Of a DNA stretch of 64,000 bases, positions 17,372-25,823 are shown piece by piece. The notes under the pieces were generated by a model. That model had not been told where the DNA came from. It saw only the letters and a list, made by a program, of their open reading frames with translations, and did not search any database. Numbering within the stretch: position 1 is the stretch's first letter; the number at the start of each line of letters is the position of its first letter. The stretch lies in assembly GCA_025517525.1 (NCBI GenBank), contig JAOPJZ010000004.1, forward strand, positions 186,001 through 250,000, given 5' to 3'. The position numbers and the translations under genes were made by a program. Origin of the DNA: Natronosalvus hydrolyticus (lineage in GTDB: Archaea > Halobacteriota > Halobacteria > Halobacteriales > Natrialbaceae).

Positions 17372-19243
17372 ATGAACGTCGTACCGGATACGAGCGTCGT
17401 CATCGACGGCCGGGTATCGGCTTCGATCGACGACGGGCAGTTCCACGGCGCGACCGTGTCGGTCCCCGAAGCCGTCGTCGCCGAACTCGAGGCACAGGCC
17501 AACGATGGCCTCGATAGCGGCTGGGACGGCCTGGGCGAACTCAAGCGCCTGGCCGAACTCGCCGACGAGGGTATCATCGAACTCGAGTACGTCGGCGATC
17601 GCCCATCTGCCATCGAGCGCGGCCACGCCAGCGAGGGCGAAATCGACGCCGTTATTCGCGACATCGCCGAGGACCTCGAGGCGACGTTCGTCACGAGCGA
17701 CATCGTCCAGGCCGAAGTGGCCCAGGCGAAAGGGCTCGAGACGGACTATCTCTCGCCGGAAGTGCGCCGGGTTGGCACCCTCGCTATCGAGGAGTATTTC
17801 GACGACGGGACGATGAGCGTCCACCTGAAGACGGACACCGTACCGAAGGCCAAACGCGGCGCCATCGGCGAGATGCACTACGAGGCCGTCGCCGACGAAC
17901 CGCTCGACGAGGCGACGATGGACGAGTACGCCCGCGAAGTCGTCGACGGGGCTCGCGAGGCGACCGGCGGCTTCATCGAACTCTCCGAACCGGGCATGAA
18001 GATCGTCCAGTTCCGCGAGTACCGTATCGCCATCGCCCGCCCCCCGTTTTCGGACGGCATCGAGATCACGGCGGTCCGGCCAATCGTCCAGACCGACATC
18101 GACGACTACGAGCACGCCGACGAGTTGAAAGGGCGACTGCTCGAGCACCAGCGAGGCGTCCTTATTTCGGGTGCACCGGGGGCCGGCAAGTCGACCTTTG
18201 CCCAGTCTGTCGCCCGGTTTCTGAACGACAACGATTACGCGGTGAAGACGATGGAGAAACCACGTGACCTGCAGGTCGGCCCGGAAATTACCCAGTACAC
18301 CGAACTCGCCGGGAAGATGGAAAAGACCGCCGACGCCCTGTTGATGGTTCGCCCGGATTATACCATCTACGACGAGGTCAGAAAGACCGACGACTTCGAG
18401 GTGTTCGCCGACATGCGACTGGCCGGCGTCGGCATGATCGGCGTCGTCCACGCCACCCGGCCGATCGACGCCCTCCAGCGACTCGTTGGCCGCGTCGAAC
18501 TGGGGATGATTCCCCAGGTAGTCGACACCGTCGTCTACATCGACGCCGGGGAGATTGCGACCGTCTACAATGTGAAAACCGAGGTCAAAGTGCCTGCCGG
18601 ACTCACCGAAGAGGACCTGGCTCGCCCTGTCATCCTCATTACGGACTTTCAGACGGGCAAACCCGCCTACGAAATCTACACCTTCAACCGCCAGGTCGTC
18701 ACCGTCCCGCTCGAGGACGGCGTCGACGAGAAAGAAAGCGGCGTCGATCGGATTGCCAAATCCGAGATCGAACGCGAGATTCGAGCAATTGCCCGCGGCT
18801 ACGTGGACGTGCAACTCAAAAGCCAGAACCGAGCGGTCGTCTACGTCGACGAGGACGATATCTCGACGGTCATTGGCAAAGGTGGCGGGCGGATCACCGA
18901 CGTCGAAAACCGGCTGGGGATCGATATAGACGTGCGGACCCACGACGAAAATCCCAATCATGGCTCGAGTAGAAACGGTGGGGCAAGCCAGGGAGAACAG
19001 GTCGAACGCTCGACCCAGCCACAGGGCCAGATCGTCACCCCAGAAATCACCTCGAGACACATCATCATCCCCGTCGACGGCAATCAGGGTGAGACGGTCG
19101 AAGTGCAAGCCGGCGGCGAGTACCTCTTTACCGCGACGGTGAGTCGCGGCGGCGAAATTCAGGTCTCTCGAGGGAGTGCGATCGCTGACGACCTCGAGTC
19201 GGCTATCGACCGGAAACGGCCGGTGACGGTCGTGCCATCCTGA
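17372..19243 (+). CDS. PIN domain - PilT-like ATPase - KH domain protein
   Basis: A 623-residue archaeal three-domain protein. The PIN nuclease domain (residues 1-130) begins VVPDTSVVIDGRV with its acidic site at D6, and has further acidic residues (E37, D90 region, D110). A PilT/VirB11-like ATPase follows, with Walker A SGAPGAGKST near residue 270 and a Walker B/His-box region around HATRPIDALQRLVGR. Near residue 500 is a KH RNA-binding motif, IGKGGGRITDVE. It is a conserved archaeal family (PINc/VapC-family ATPase) with a proposed role in RNA handling; the direct substrate is not known. The start is fixed by the TATA box at 17343. Confidence 0.88.
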   Translation: MNVVPDTSVVIDGRVSASIDDGQFHGATVSVPEAVVAELEAQANDGLDSGWDGLGELKRLAELADEGIIELEYVGDRPSAIERGHASEGEIDAVIRDIAEDLEATFVTSDIVQAEVAQAKGLETDYLSPEVRRVGTLAIEEYFDDGTMSVHLKTDTVPKAKRGAIGEMHYEAVADEPLDEATMDEYAREVVDGAREATGGFIELSEPGMKIVQFREYRIAIARPPFSDGIEITAVRPIVQTDIDDYEHADELKGRLLEHQRGVLISGAPGAGKSTFAQSVARFLNDNDYAVKTMEKPRDLQVGPEITQYTELAGKMEKTADALLMVRPDYTIYDEVRKTDDFEVFADMRLAGVGMIGVVHATRPIDALQRLVGRVELGMIPQVVDTVVYIDAGEIATVYNVKTEVKVPAGLTEEDLARPVILITDFQTGKPAYEIYTFNRQVVTVPLEDGVDEKESGVDRIAKSEIEREIRAIARGYVDVQLKSQNRAVVYVDEDDISTVIGKGGGRITDVENRLGIDIDVRTHDENPNHGSSRNGGASQGEQVERSTQPQGQIVTPEITSRHIIIPVDGNQGETVEVQAGGEYLFTATVSRGGEIQVSRGSAIADDLESAIDRKRPVTVVPS

Positions 19244-19370
19244 GTAATCGATGTGGGGGCATTCACCGCAGTTATCCGGCGGCGAACGAAGTGAGACGCG
19301 GCCTTTTTGATGGAGATTTTTGCGCCGAGCGGTCGCTTTGCGACCCGAGGCGAAAAAAGGTCCCTGGGAA

Positions 19371-20636
19371 CTACCGCTCGAGCGTCCTGTACGCGGGGTC
19401 GGCGGAAAACGAGACGACGATGACGACAGCGACGAGGGCCACGATCAGGAAGGTGCCGCCGAGACCACCGATGGCGGTTAGCGGCCCTGCAGTGTCAGCG
19501 ACGAACCCGACCACGGGGAGCAGCGGTGCGCGAACAGTGGCGTAAATCATCGAGGCGGCGCTCAGGACGGTCGCGCGACCGGCGTCGCCGGTTCGGTCGT
19601 TGAGGAACTGGGCGATCAGCGGTTTCAACAGTTCGTGGGTACCTTTCATGAGGAAAAAGACTGGAATCGCGAAGAGAGGAAAGGCTCGCGGGAGGAGCAA
19701 GGTGAGAGCGACGCAGACGGGGATAGCCGCCAGTGCAGTTTGCAGTCCGACCGAACGCCGGACGGCCACCGCACGGTCGCTGGCCAGGGCGGCTATCGCG
19801 GCGAAACCGGCGTAAATGAATCCGAGGACGGCCTCCTCGGGAACCCTAGCGAGGGCAACGGGAGCTGCTACGAACGAGTCGTCGGTGGCGAGTTCCTCGA
19901 GAACGTCGACCGTTATCGGCTGGATGTAGGTATCGGCGGCGCTGACCACGGCAAAGAAGAGGGCGACGTACCCGACGACGAGACGGATTTGGGGCTGGTT
20001 CAACCGATCGCGCAGTATCGCAAGGGATTCTCGGAGGTCGACAGTGCCCTCGAGTTCGCCCGACTCGAATCCGGCGTTTCGAGGCATCGACAGGACGACG
20101 AAGAATCCCAGACCATTGAGTGCGGCCGAGGCCACGAATGGGTAGAGTGGGTGGCTGACGTACAGCAGGCCCCCAGCGACCATCGTGATCGCGGAAGACC
20201 ACTGGTAGACCGCGCCGCCGCGACCCCGAACGCGGGTGAAGGCGTCGGATTCGCCACGCCCATCGAGGGTGGCGTACAGCCAGGCGTCGACCGTCCCACT
20301 CTGTAACGAGAGCGACAGCGCCCAGAGCCCATACAGAACCAGAAACGCAGCAAACGTCTCTGCAACGACGAACCCCGCAGTCGAGACGGTCATCGCGAGC
20401 ATGCCCAGTGCGAGCGCGTTGCGCCGGCCGTAGCGGTCGGCGACGTATCCCGTCGGTACCTCGAGAGCAACCACGAGCAGTGCCGAGACAGCGCTGAGGG
20501 TACCGATCTGGGCATAGGTAAGGTCGTTCCAGAGCAAGAAGAGCGTAAACACCGGCCAGATGAAGCCGATGGAGTCGGCCGCCTGAAACAGGTAGTAGCG
20601 AACGACCGACGAAGGAGGCGCCCCTAACGAGTCCAT
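19371..20636 (-). CDS. MFS transporter
   Basis: A 421-residue protein with about twelve membrane helices. The MFS loop-2/3 signature is present as GYVADRYGRRNALALG (residues 58-73), and the remainder alternates hydrophobic helices with short loops. An extended cytoplasmic stretch near residues 190-215 (GFESGELEGTVDLRESLAILRDRL) divides the two halves. The direction and the substrate (drug efflux or a metabolite) cannot be told. No regulator is directly linked, but a zinc/winged-helix regulator starts 207 bp away, divergently. Confidence 0.85.
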   Translation of the reverse strand: MDSLGAPPSSVVRYYLFQAADSIGFIWPVFTLFLLWNDLTYAQIGTLSAVSALLVVALEVPTGYVADRYGRRNALALGMLAMTVSTAGFVVAETFAAFLVLYGLWALSLSLQSGTVDAWLYATLDGRGESDAFTRVRGRGGAVYQWSSAITMVAGGLLYVSHPLYPFVASAALNGLGFFVVLSMPRNAGFESGELEGTVDLRESLAILRDRLNQPQIRLVVGYVALFFAVVSAADTYIQPITVDVLEELATDDSFVAAPVALARVPEEAVLGFIYAGFAAIAALASDRAVAVRRSVGLQTALAAIPVCVALTLLLPRAFPLFAIPVFFLMKGTHELLKPLIAQFLNDRTGDAGRATVLSAASMIYATVRAPLLPVVGFVADTAGPLTAIGGLGGTFLIVALVAVVIVVSFSADPAYRTLER

Positions 20637-20810
20637 CGTTCGGTTCTATGATGCAACCGAATCGAACAAAAGCGCTCGCTAATACGCGTTTTAGTAAGCG
20701 ATATGAGAGATACAATATGAGATCTCAAGAGTGTTCAGATGAACCCAGGGAACGACCCTCTTGGTGATCAATAGCAGTTTGCTATCGCTCGAGGGCAACC
20801 CCGGTCCCAC

Positions 20811-20820
20811 AGTATATGCC
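20811..20820 (+). promoter_or_regulatory. TATA box for the 20844 regulator
   Basis: AGTATATGCC, centred 29 nt before ATG 20844. A second TATAT at 20832-20836 is too close to serve this start. Confidence 0.6.
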
Positions 20821-20843
20821 GTTCGCGTGAGTATATCCCGTCT

Positions 20844-21764
20844 ATGGCCGGAGACGAACCGAGTCCCGCAAAAGACACGGGATCGACGGGGGTCGACGTC
20901 GAACCCGCGGGACTCTCACCCGACGAGGCCTTCGCGCTGATAGGCCACGAGCTTCGCGTAGAAATACTGCGATCGCTGCTCGAGGCCTGTGGCGAGCGCG
21001 AGGAGTACCCAACCTCATTTTCGACCCTTCGAGACCACGTCGGCGCCGAGGTAAGCTCGCAGTTCAGCTATCATCTCGAGGCACTGGTCGGGCACTTCAT
21101 CCGCCGAACGGAGGGGGGCTACGAACTGCGGTACGCTGGCTGGGAGGTTGCCACCTCGGTCCTGGCCGGGACGTATACGGAGCGGGCAGCGTTCGGACCG
21201 ACCTCGATCGACGGTCGCTGTCCCCTGTGCAGCGCCTCGAGCCTACTTGTGACCTACCGAGAGGAGTGGCTAGACATCAAGTGTGACGCTTGTGAACGCC
21301 AACTCCTCCGCTATACCTTCCCGCCGGGCGGCCTCGAGTCCCGCACCCTCGAGGAAACGCTCCGAGCCTTCGACCGTCACGTCCGGACGGACCTCGCGCT
21401 CGCTCGAGACGGGATCTGTCCAAGCTGTACGGGGCGGATGCGAGTCGTCACCGACGGTGACGGGCTACCGGCGGATCGGATCGCCGTCTGCGTGTGCCAG
21501 CGGTGTGGCAATCGACTCGTCCCCAGTATCGGGGCGTATTTCGTCGATCACGAACGCATCCATCGCTTTCTCCACGATGGAGGGTTCTCGAGAGAGATAC
21601 CGCTGTGGGAACGCGAATACTGCGTGTCGACGACGTGTACCACGGTGGCATCGACCGATCCCTGGCGGGGGACCGTACTCGTCCGCGGTACGGACCGGAC
21701 GCTCCGGGTAACTGTCGACGAGACGTTGTCGGTTTGCTCGACGACCGTCGACTCCCACGGATGA
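20844..21764 (+). CDS. ArsR-like winged-helix regulator with zinc-ribbon C-terminal part
   Basis: A 306-residue haloarchaeal regulator. Residues 25-100 form an ArsR/HTH_20-type winged helix (EAFALIGHELRVEILRSLLEA, then SQFSYHLEALVGHFI). The remainder carries Cys pairs, CPLC...CDAC and CPSC...CQRC, spaced as two zinc ribbons. The last 60 residues have two isolated Cys. This layout is common in Halobacteria as a family of unknown ligand. Autoregulation or control of the divergent MFS transporter is possible but not shown. Confidence 0.75.
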   Translation: MAGDEPSPAKDTGSTGVDVEPAGLSPDEAFALIGHELRVEILRSLLEACGEREEYPTSFSTLRDHVGAEVSSQFSYHLEALVGHFIRRTEGGYELRYAGWEVATSVLAGTYTERAAFGPTSIDGRCPLCSASSLLVTYREEWLDIKCDACERQLLRYTFPPGGLESRTLEETLRAFDRHVRTDLALARDGICPSCTGRMRVVTDGDGLPADRIAVCVCQRCGNRLVPSIGAYFVDHERIHRFLHDGGFSREIPLWEREYCVSTTCTTVASTDPWRGTVLVRGTDRTLRVTVDETLSVCSTTVDSHG

Positions 21765-21789
21765 CAGGCCGAACTGCTATCGCTTCCGC

Positions 21790-22143
21790 TCAGGAGTGGC
21801 TGGGGCCGCCCTGGCTTTGTACCCGCCAACTTCCTTCGATCCCACAGGCCTCCCGAACGCTGTACTCGATTTCGGTTTCGTCGCCGATGTGTGTGCCATC
21901 CTCGAGCGACTCGACGCGCAGGGGAACATCGAGTGAACTGCCACAACAGCCGACGCCGACGAACTCTTCCCAGATATCGCCGGGTTCGGCGGTATCCCGC
22001 GTTTTGCGCAGATACGCCTGGAACGAGGGCTTTTCGACCTGAAACCGCCCCCACTTCGAGAGGTCGGCCGGGTAGGACACGACGAGACGCGTTGCGGCAC
22101 TCGAGGCATCGCCAGCGGCGTCGGTTGGGGTTTCTAAAGCCAT
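21790..22143 (-). CDS. Conserved haloarchaeal protein with a CCG motif
   Basis: A 117-residue protein. It has VVSYPADLSKWGRFQVEKPSF, a central EFVGVGCCGSSLDVPLRVESLEDG and SVREACGIEGSW. The vicinal Cys pair and later Cys could bind metal. The coding frame was picked over the two overlapping minus-strand frames because only this one has conserved-looking, acidic haloarchaeal composition without Arg/Pro/Ser bias. ATG 22143 is the first Met before the domain; upstream in-frame codons read as non-coding. I do not recognise a function. The gene ends 26 bp after the convergent regulator. Confidence 0.65.
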   Translation of the reverse strand: MALETPTDAAGDASSAATRLVVSYPADLSKWGRFQVEKPSFQAYLRKTRDTAEPGDIWEEFVGVGCCGSSLDVPLRVESLEDGTHIGDETEIEYSVREACGIEGSWRVQSQGGPSHS

Positions 22144-22290
22144 ACGGAACGGACGGTCTCGAGCGCAAAAGCGGTTTCTACGGGAGGGATCGGTGCAGGT
22201 TCCCCAAGTCTGTCGTGGGCCTCCCGACATGATGTAGCGAGGTCTCTCCCTCGCACACATCCTGGATGGCGAACTACAGAAATTAAGAAG

Positions 22291-22300
22291 GCTTACTTGC
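22291..22300 (+). promoter_or_regulatory. Promoter element of the secF-secD operon
   Basis: GCTTACTTGC, centred about 29 nt before ATG 22324. It overlaps an in-frame ATG at 22297, making that one an unlikely start. Confidence 0.5.
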
Positions 22301-22323
22301 AACGACTCCCACATCCGGGGTAT

Positions 22324-23202
22324 ATGGGGAAACTCGAGGTACCGGAGATCGATTACACCCGGTACACGAACCGCCAGTTGGCGGCGGTTCCGCTTGCAGT
22401 CCTTGCCTTTGCGCTGTTGATCTTGGCGGGCGGCTATCTGGTCTATGGCTCGCCGGTTGCGCTCGGGATGGATTTCGCCGGTGGAACCGAGTTGACGGTC
22501 GAAACGACGGCATCGGAAAGCGAGGTCGAGTCTGCGTTCAGCGTTGAGCCCGAGTCAGTGCAGGGGATTCAAGCAGCCGAAAATCAGTACATCGTGCAGT
22601 TCGCACCCACTGACGCGGACGTAGCCGACGAAGCCGAGGCGAACCTCGAACCGGTCTCCGAAGACCGCGGGGTGGTCCAGCTCTCGGCGACGACGTCTGC
22701 AAGCTTCGGAGCCGGGGCACAACAGACGGCGCTGCTCGGCATCGGTGCGGCGTTCGTCGGGATGAGCGTTCTCGCCTTCATCCTCTTTCGGTCGTTCGTT
22801 CCCTCGATCGCAATCGTGGCCTCGGCGTTTTCGGACCTCGTGATCCCGCTCGCGTTTATGAACATCGCCAACATTCCGCTCTCACTCGGTACCGTTGCCG
22901 GCTTGCTCTTGATTATTGGCTACTCGGTCGACTCCGATATCCTGCTCAACAACCACATCCTGAGACGCGGTGGTGACTTCTACGAAAGTACTCACCGAGC
23001 GATTCGGACCGGGGTAACGATGACCGTCACATCGATGTCGGCGATGCTCGTGATGGCGATCGCTGCCTGGGCACTCGGCGTCGAACTCCTGATGTCGATC
23101 GGGCTCATCCTCTTCGTCGGCCTGGCGGCAGACCTGATGAACACCTATCTGTTGAACTTCAGCCTGCTTCGCTGGTACAAATTCAAGGGGGTGGCACGAT
23201 GA
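22324..23202 (+). CDS. secF: Protein translocase subunit SecF
   Basis: A 292-residue RND-superfamily protein that with SecD uses the ion gradient to assist Sec-dependent export. It has a first helix (about residues 22-42), the extracytoplasmic domain containing GMDFAGGTELTVE, and then five helices carrying AFSDLVIPLAFM and the SecF-type IGYSVDSDILLNNHILR. The domain order and length are normal for archaeal SecF. The start at 22324 is set by the promoter. Its stop overlaps the secD start by 4 nt (ATGA), so translation is coupled. Confidence 0.95.
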   Translation: MGKLEVPEIDYTRYTNRQLAAVPLAVLAFALLILAGGYLVYGSPVALGMDFAGGTELTVETTASESEVESAFSVEPESVQGIQAAENQYIVQFAPTDADVADEAEANLEPVSEDRGVVQLSATTSASFGAGAQQTALLGIGAAFVGMSVLAFILFRSFVPSIAIVASAFSDLVIPLAFMNIANIPLSLGTVAGLLLIIGYSVDSDILLNNHILRRGGDFYESTHRAIRTGVTMTVTSMSAMLVMAIAAWALGVELLMSIGLILFVGLAADLMNTYLLNFSLLRWYKFKGVAR

Positions 23203-24791
23203 AGCCGATTGCGTTCGCCAAATCGAACTGGCGAGTCCTGCTGTTAACCCTGTTTCTCTCGCTCTCGCTGGTGTTCCTGTTTTACCCCGGCGGCGTGATG
23301 GCCGGTGAGACCTACGTCGGGAACGAAACCGAAGACCAATCGCTCCACAACCTCGAGTTCGGTCTCGGACTCGACGGTGGGACCAAAATCAGCGCCCCCG
23401 TCGTTGGCATGACCGTCGAGGAGATCGAGGTCGATGTCGACGACCCCGACGAGTTCGAACAGCGTGGCCCGGAGATCCAGCAAACGATGTCCGACGAACT
23501 CGACCTCGAGACGGGCGATGCGCTCGTTCGGACCGACTACGAGAGTCGCCAGATGAGTGCTGAGGTGTTCACCGACAACGTCACCGAAGCCGAGTTTGCC
23601 GCGGCCCTCCAGGAAGCGGGCCTCGACGTCACCGAGGACGACGTCAGACAGGGCGTCACCCGCGACACGCGCGACGACATCGAGACGACGATTCAATCTC
23701 GTATCAACGAGGCTGGCCTCTCCGGCAGTCGCGTCTCTCAGGCCGAGATGGACGGCACCTTCTACATCGTCACCGAAGCGCCGGACATGACCGACGACGA
23801 ATTGCGAGCACTGCTCGAAGACCGTGGCGTCGTCGAAATCGTCATGCACTACCCCGATGGCGAGGGCGGACAACAGAACGAAACTGCACTCGTCCAGTCC
23901 GACTTCGGGACGATTGGAACTGCCTCGTACAACACTGAACGCGACTATCACTACGTTCCAGTCGCGGTCAACCCCGGCTCGGCCGAAGAGTACCAGAACA
24001 TGATGGTCGAGAATAGCTTCACGCAGAACCCACAGTCCTGTTCGTACGGGGACCCATCACGGGAAGGACAAAACTACTGTCTGCTCACCGTGGTCGACGG
24101 CGAGGTCGTCGAGGCCCACAGCGTCGCCCCGAGACTCGCCGACAATATGGAAAGAGGCGAATGGGCGGCCAGCGGCAACTTCCAGATGATTACCTCGACC
24201 CAGGAGGAAGCCCAGGCCCTGTCGGTCAACCTCCGTGCCGGTGAACTGCGTGCGCCACTCGATTTCAGCGCGGCACAAACGCTCACCGTCAGCCCCGCAC
24301 TGGCAGAACAGTTCAAAAACTACTCGCTGCTGATCGGGATCCTTTCGGTACTCACCGTCAGCGGCGTCGTCTACCTGCGGTATGGCGACCGCCGGGTCGC
24401 ACTCCCAATGATCGTGACGGCGCTCTCGGAGGTTGTCATCCTGCTTGGAATCGCTGCCCTCCTGCGGATGCCACTGGACCTCTCGCACGTCGCCGGGTTC
24501 ATTGCCGTGGTTGGAACAGGGGTGGACGACCTCATCATCATCGCCGACGAAGTCCTCGACGAGGGTGACGTCAACTCGAGGCGCGTGTTCGAATCCAGAT
24601 TCCGGAAAGCGTTCTGGATTATCGGGGCTGCCGCAGCCACGACCATCATCGCGATGTCGCCGCTGGCCATCTTGAGCCTGGGCGACCTGCGCGGGTTCGC
24701 CATCATCACCATCCTCGGAGTGCTCATTGGCGTGCTCATCACCCGACCCGCCTACGGTGACATCCTGCGTCGCCTGCTGACGGACAAATAA
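23199..24791 (+). CDS. secD: Protein translocase subunit SecD
   Basis: A 530-residue SecD. It has an N-terminal helix (residues 11-31), GLGLDGGTKISAPV, a large periplasm-equivalent P1 domain with a haloarchaeal acidic insertion, and five C-terminal helices carrying AGFIAVVGTGVDDLIIIADEV and the conserved Asp in the fourth helix. In Halobacteria secF precedes secD, as here, and the two overlap by 4 nt. The complex sits in the cytoplasmic membrane with SecYEG. No residue expected of the family appears lost. Confidence 0.95.
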   Translation: MKPIAFAKSNWRVLLLTLFLSLSLVFLFYPGGVMAGETYVGNETEDQSLHNLEFGLGLDGGTKISAPVVGMTVEEIEVDVDDPDEFEQRGPEIQQTMSDELDLETGDALVRTDYESRQMSAEVFTDNVTEAEFAAALQEAGLDVTEDDVRQGVTRDTRDDIETTIQSRINEAGLSGSRVSQAEMDGTFYIVTEAPDMTDDELRALLEDRGVVEIVMHYPDGEGGQQNETALVQSDFGTIGTASYNTERDYHYVPVAVNPGSAEEYQNMMVENSFTQNPQSCSYGDPSREGQNYCLLTVVDGEVVEAHSVAPRLADNMERGEWAASGNFQMITSTQEEAQALSVNLRAGELRAPLDFSAAQTLTVSPALAEQFKNYSLLIGILSVLTVSGVVYLRYGDRRVALPMIVTALSEVVILLGIAALLRMPLDLSHVAGFIAVVGTGVDDLIIIADEVLDEGDVNSRRVFESRFRKAFWIIGAAAATTIIAMSPLAILSLGDLRGFAIITILGVLIGVLITRPAYGDILRRLLTDK

Positions 24792-24877
24792 TCATCTGAT
24801 TGTCCTCGAGTTAGGCGACGAAGCGAACTCGAGGGAGCCCAGATGGAAACAACTGGTATTCTTTTCGGAGTGGTTTA

Positions 24878-25333
24878 CTACAATTCCCGGACCATGACGA
24901 TGGCGTCCTCACCGTCCTCGTAGTACCGCGGCACCCGTCGCAATGGGTCAAAACCAAACTCCCTATAGAGCCGTTTAGCCCCCTCGTTGGAGTCTCGTAC
25001 CTCGAGTTTGACCGAGTACGCACCCGCACCGGCGAGCACGGCCAGCGACCGGCCAAGGAGTGCCGAGCCGATACCGCTACCCCGACACTCCGGGTGGACG
25101 GCGATATCTTTGACGTGGCCGATGTCACGACCGTAGTTGGGCATCACGTCGGAAACGACGTAGCCCGCAACCTGGCCGTCGGGGATCTCAGCGACGAGAA
25201 AACCCGGTTCGCCGAGAAACTTCTCGAAGGCGTCGTATGGCCACGGCTGGGGAAACGACGCGTTTTCGATACGGAGGATGGCAAGCAAGTCCGCCCGCTC
25301 GGCCCGCCGAATCGTCACGCCATCGCGAGTCAC
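24878..25333 (-). CDS. rimI: GNAT N-acetyltransferase, RimI-like
   Basis: A 151-residue acetyltransferase acting on protein N-termini. It has VTIRRAERADLLAILRIENASF at the start, the acetyl-CoA site HPECRGSGIGSALL (the Q/R-x-x-G-x-G/A loop) and LEVRDSNEGAKRLYREFGF, all typical of archaeal RimI/ArdI-like enzymes. Starts are possible at ATG 25429, GTG 25357 and GTG 25333. GTG 25333 is chosen because the only good TATA (minus-strand AGTATATCC, about 25363-25370) lies too close to the other two. If the longer form is right, the added residues are disordered. Confidence 0.8.
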   Translation of the reverse strand: MTRDGVTIRRAERADLLAILRIENASFPQPWPYDAFEKFLGEPGFLVAEIPDGQVAGYVVSDVMPNYGRDIGHVKDIAVHPECRGSGIGSALLGRSLAVLAGAGAYSVKLEVRDSNEGAKRLYREFGFDPLRRVPRYYEDGEDAIVMVREL

Positions 25334-25518
25334 CGCCGGCGAACTCGGGGTGGTCACGGACGGATATACTCGCTGAACGGGCAAAGGCTCTCCGACCGTT
25401 TTGTGGCGCTCCTGAGTCGACAATTTCATCTGAAACGAACCATTTCACCGGCAAAGAAAACTCGAGCGGCCATGACGGAACCCGTACCGAACACATCTCG
25501 GTGCGGTCGAACGAACAC

Positions 25519-25821
25519 TTACTTTGATTCCCTCGAGGATTCGTCCCGCTCCGTTTCCACTCGATCCGCGTGTTCCTCGAGGTCGGCCGCCAGCGCTCGC
25601 GCTTGCTCGGGCGTGAGCCTGAGTTCTTCCATGTGTGCCGGGAGATGGGTTTCGGTCATGTTGTCAGCTTCGAGCTGGAGTTTGACGTGATCTGGAGATT
25701 TTCGGTCAGCGGTCGCGTCAACCACCGCGTAGCCCTCGGTTTCGAAATCGTGACCTTTCACGAGAACGTCGGCCAACTCGAGTGTCGTATACGCGGTAAC
25801 GGACATCAATCGATCAGCCAT
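25519..25821 (-). CDS. Small conserved protein of the nitrite reductase operon
   Basis: A 100-residue acidic protein starting 2 nt after the reductase stop, so the two are almost certainly co-translated. It has MSVTAYTTLELADVLVKGHDFETEGYAVVDAT, HLPAHMEELRLTPEQARALAADLEEHADRV and a charged tail. I believe this family (DUF6360 in my recollection) regularly accompanies the haloarchaeal ferredoxin-nitrite reductase. Its task is not known. No cofactor site can be seen, and a chaperone, regulator or electron-transfer adaptor are all possible. Confidence 0.7.
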   Translation of the reverse strand: MADRLMSVTAYTTLELADVLVKGHDFETEGYAVVDATADRKSPDHVKLQLEADNMTETHLPAHMEELRLTPEQARALAADLEEHADRVETERDESSRESK

Positions 25822-25823
25822 GG

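Noticed and set aside
17171..19108. 645-codon minus-strand open frame
   Set aside because: It is antisense to the PIN-ATPase-KH gene, with the composition expected of a GC-rich shadow (Val/Asp/Gly/Leu, no domain). The plus-strand frame has clear motifs and a TATA box.
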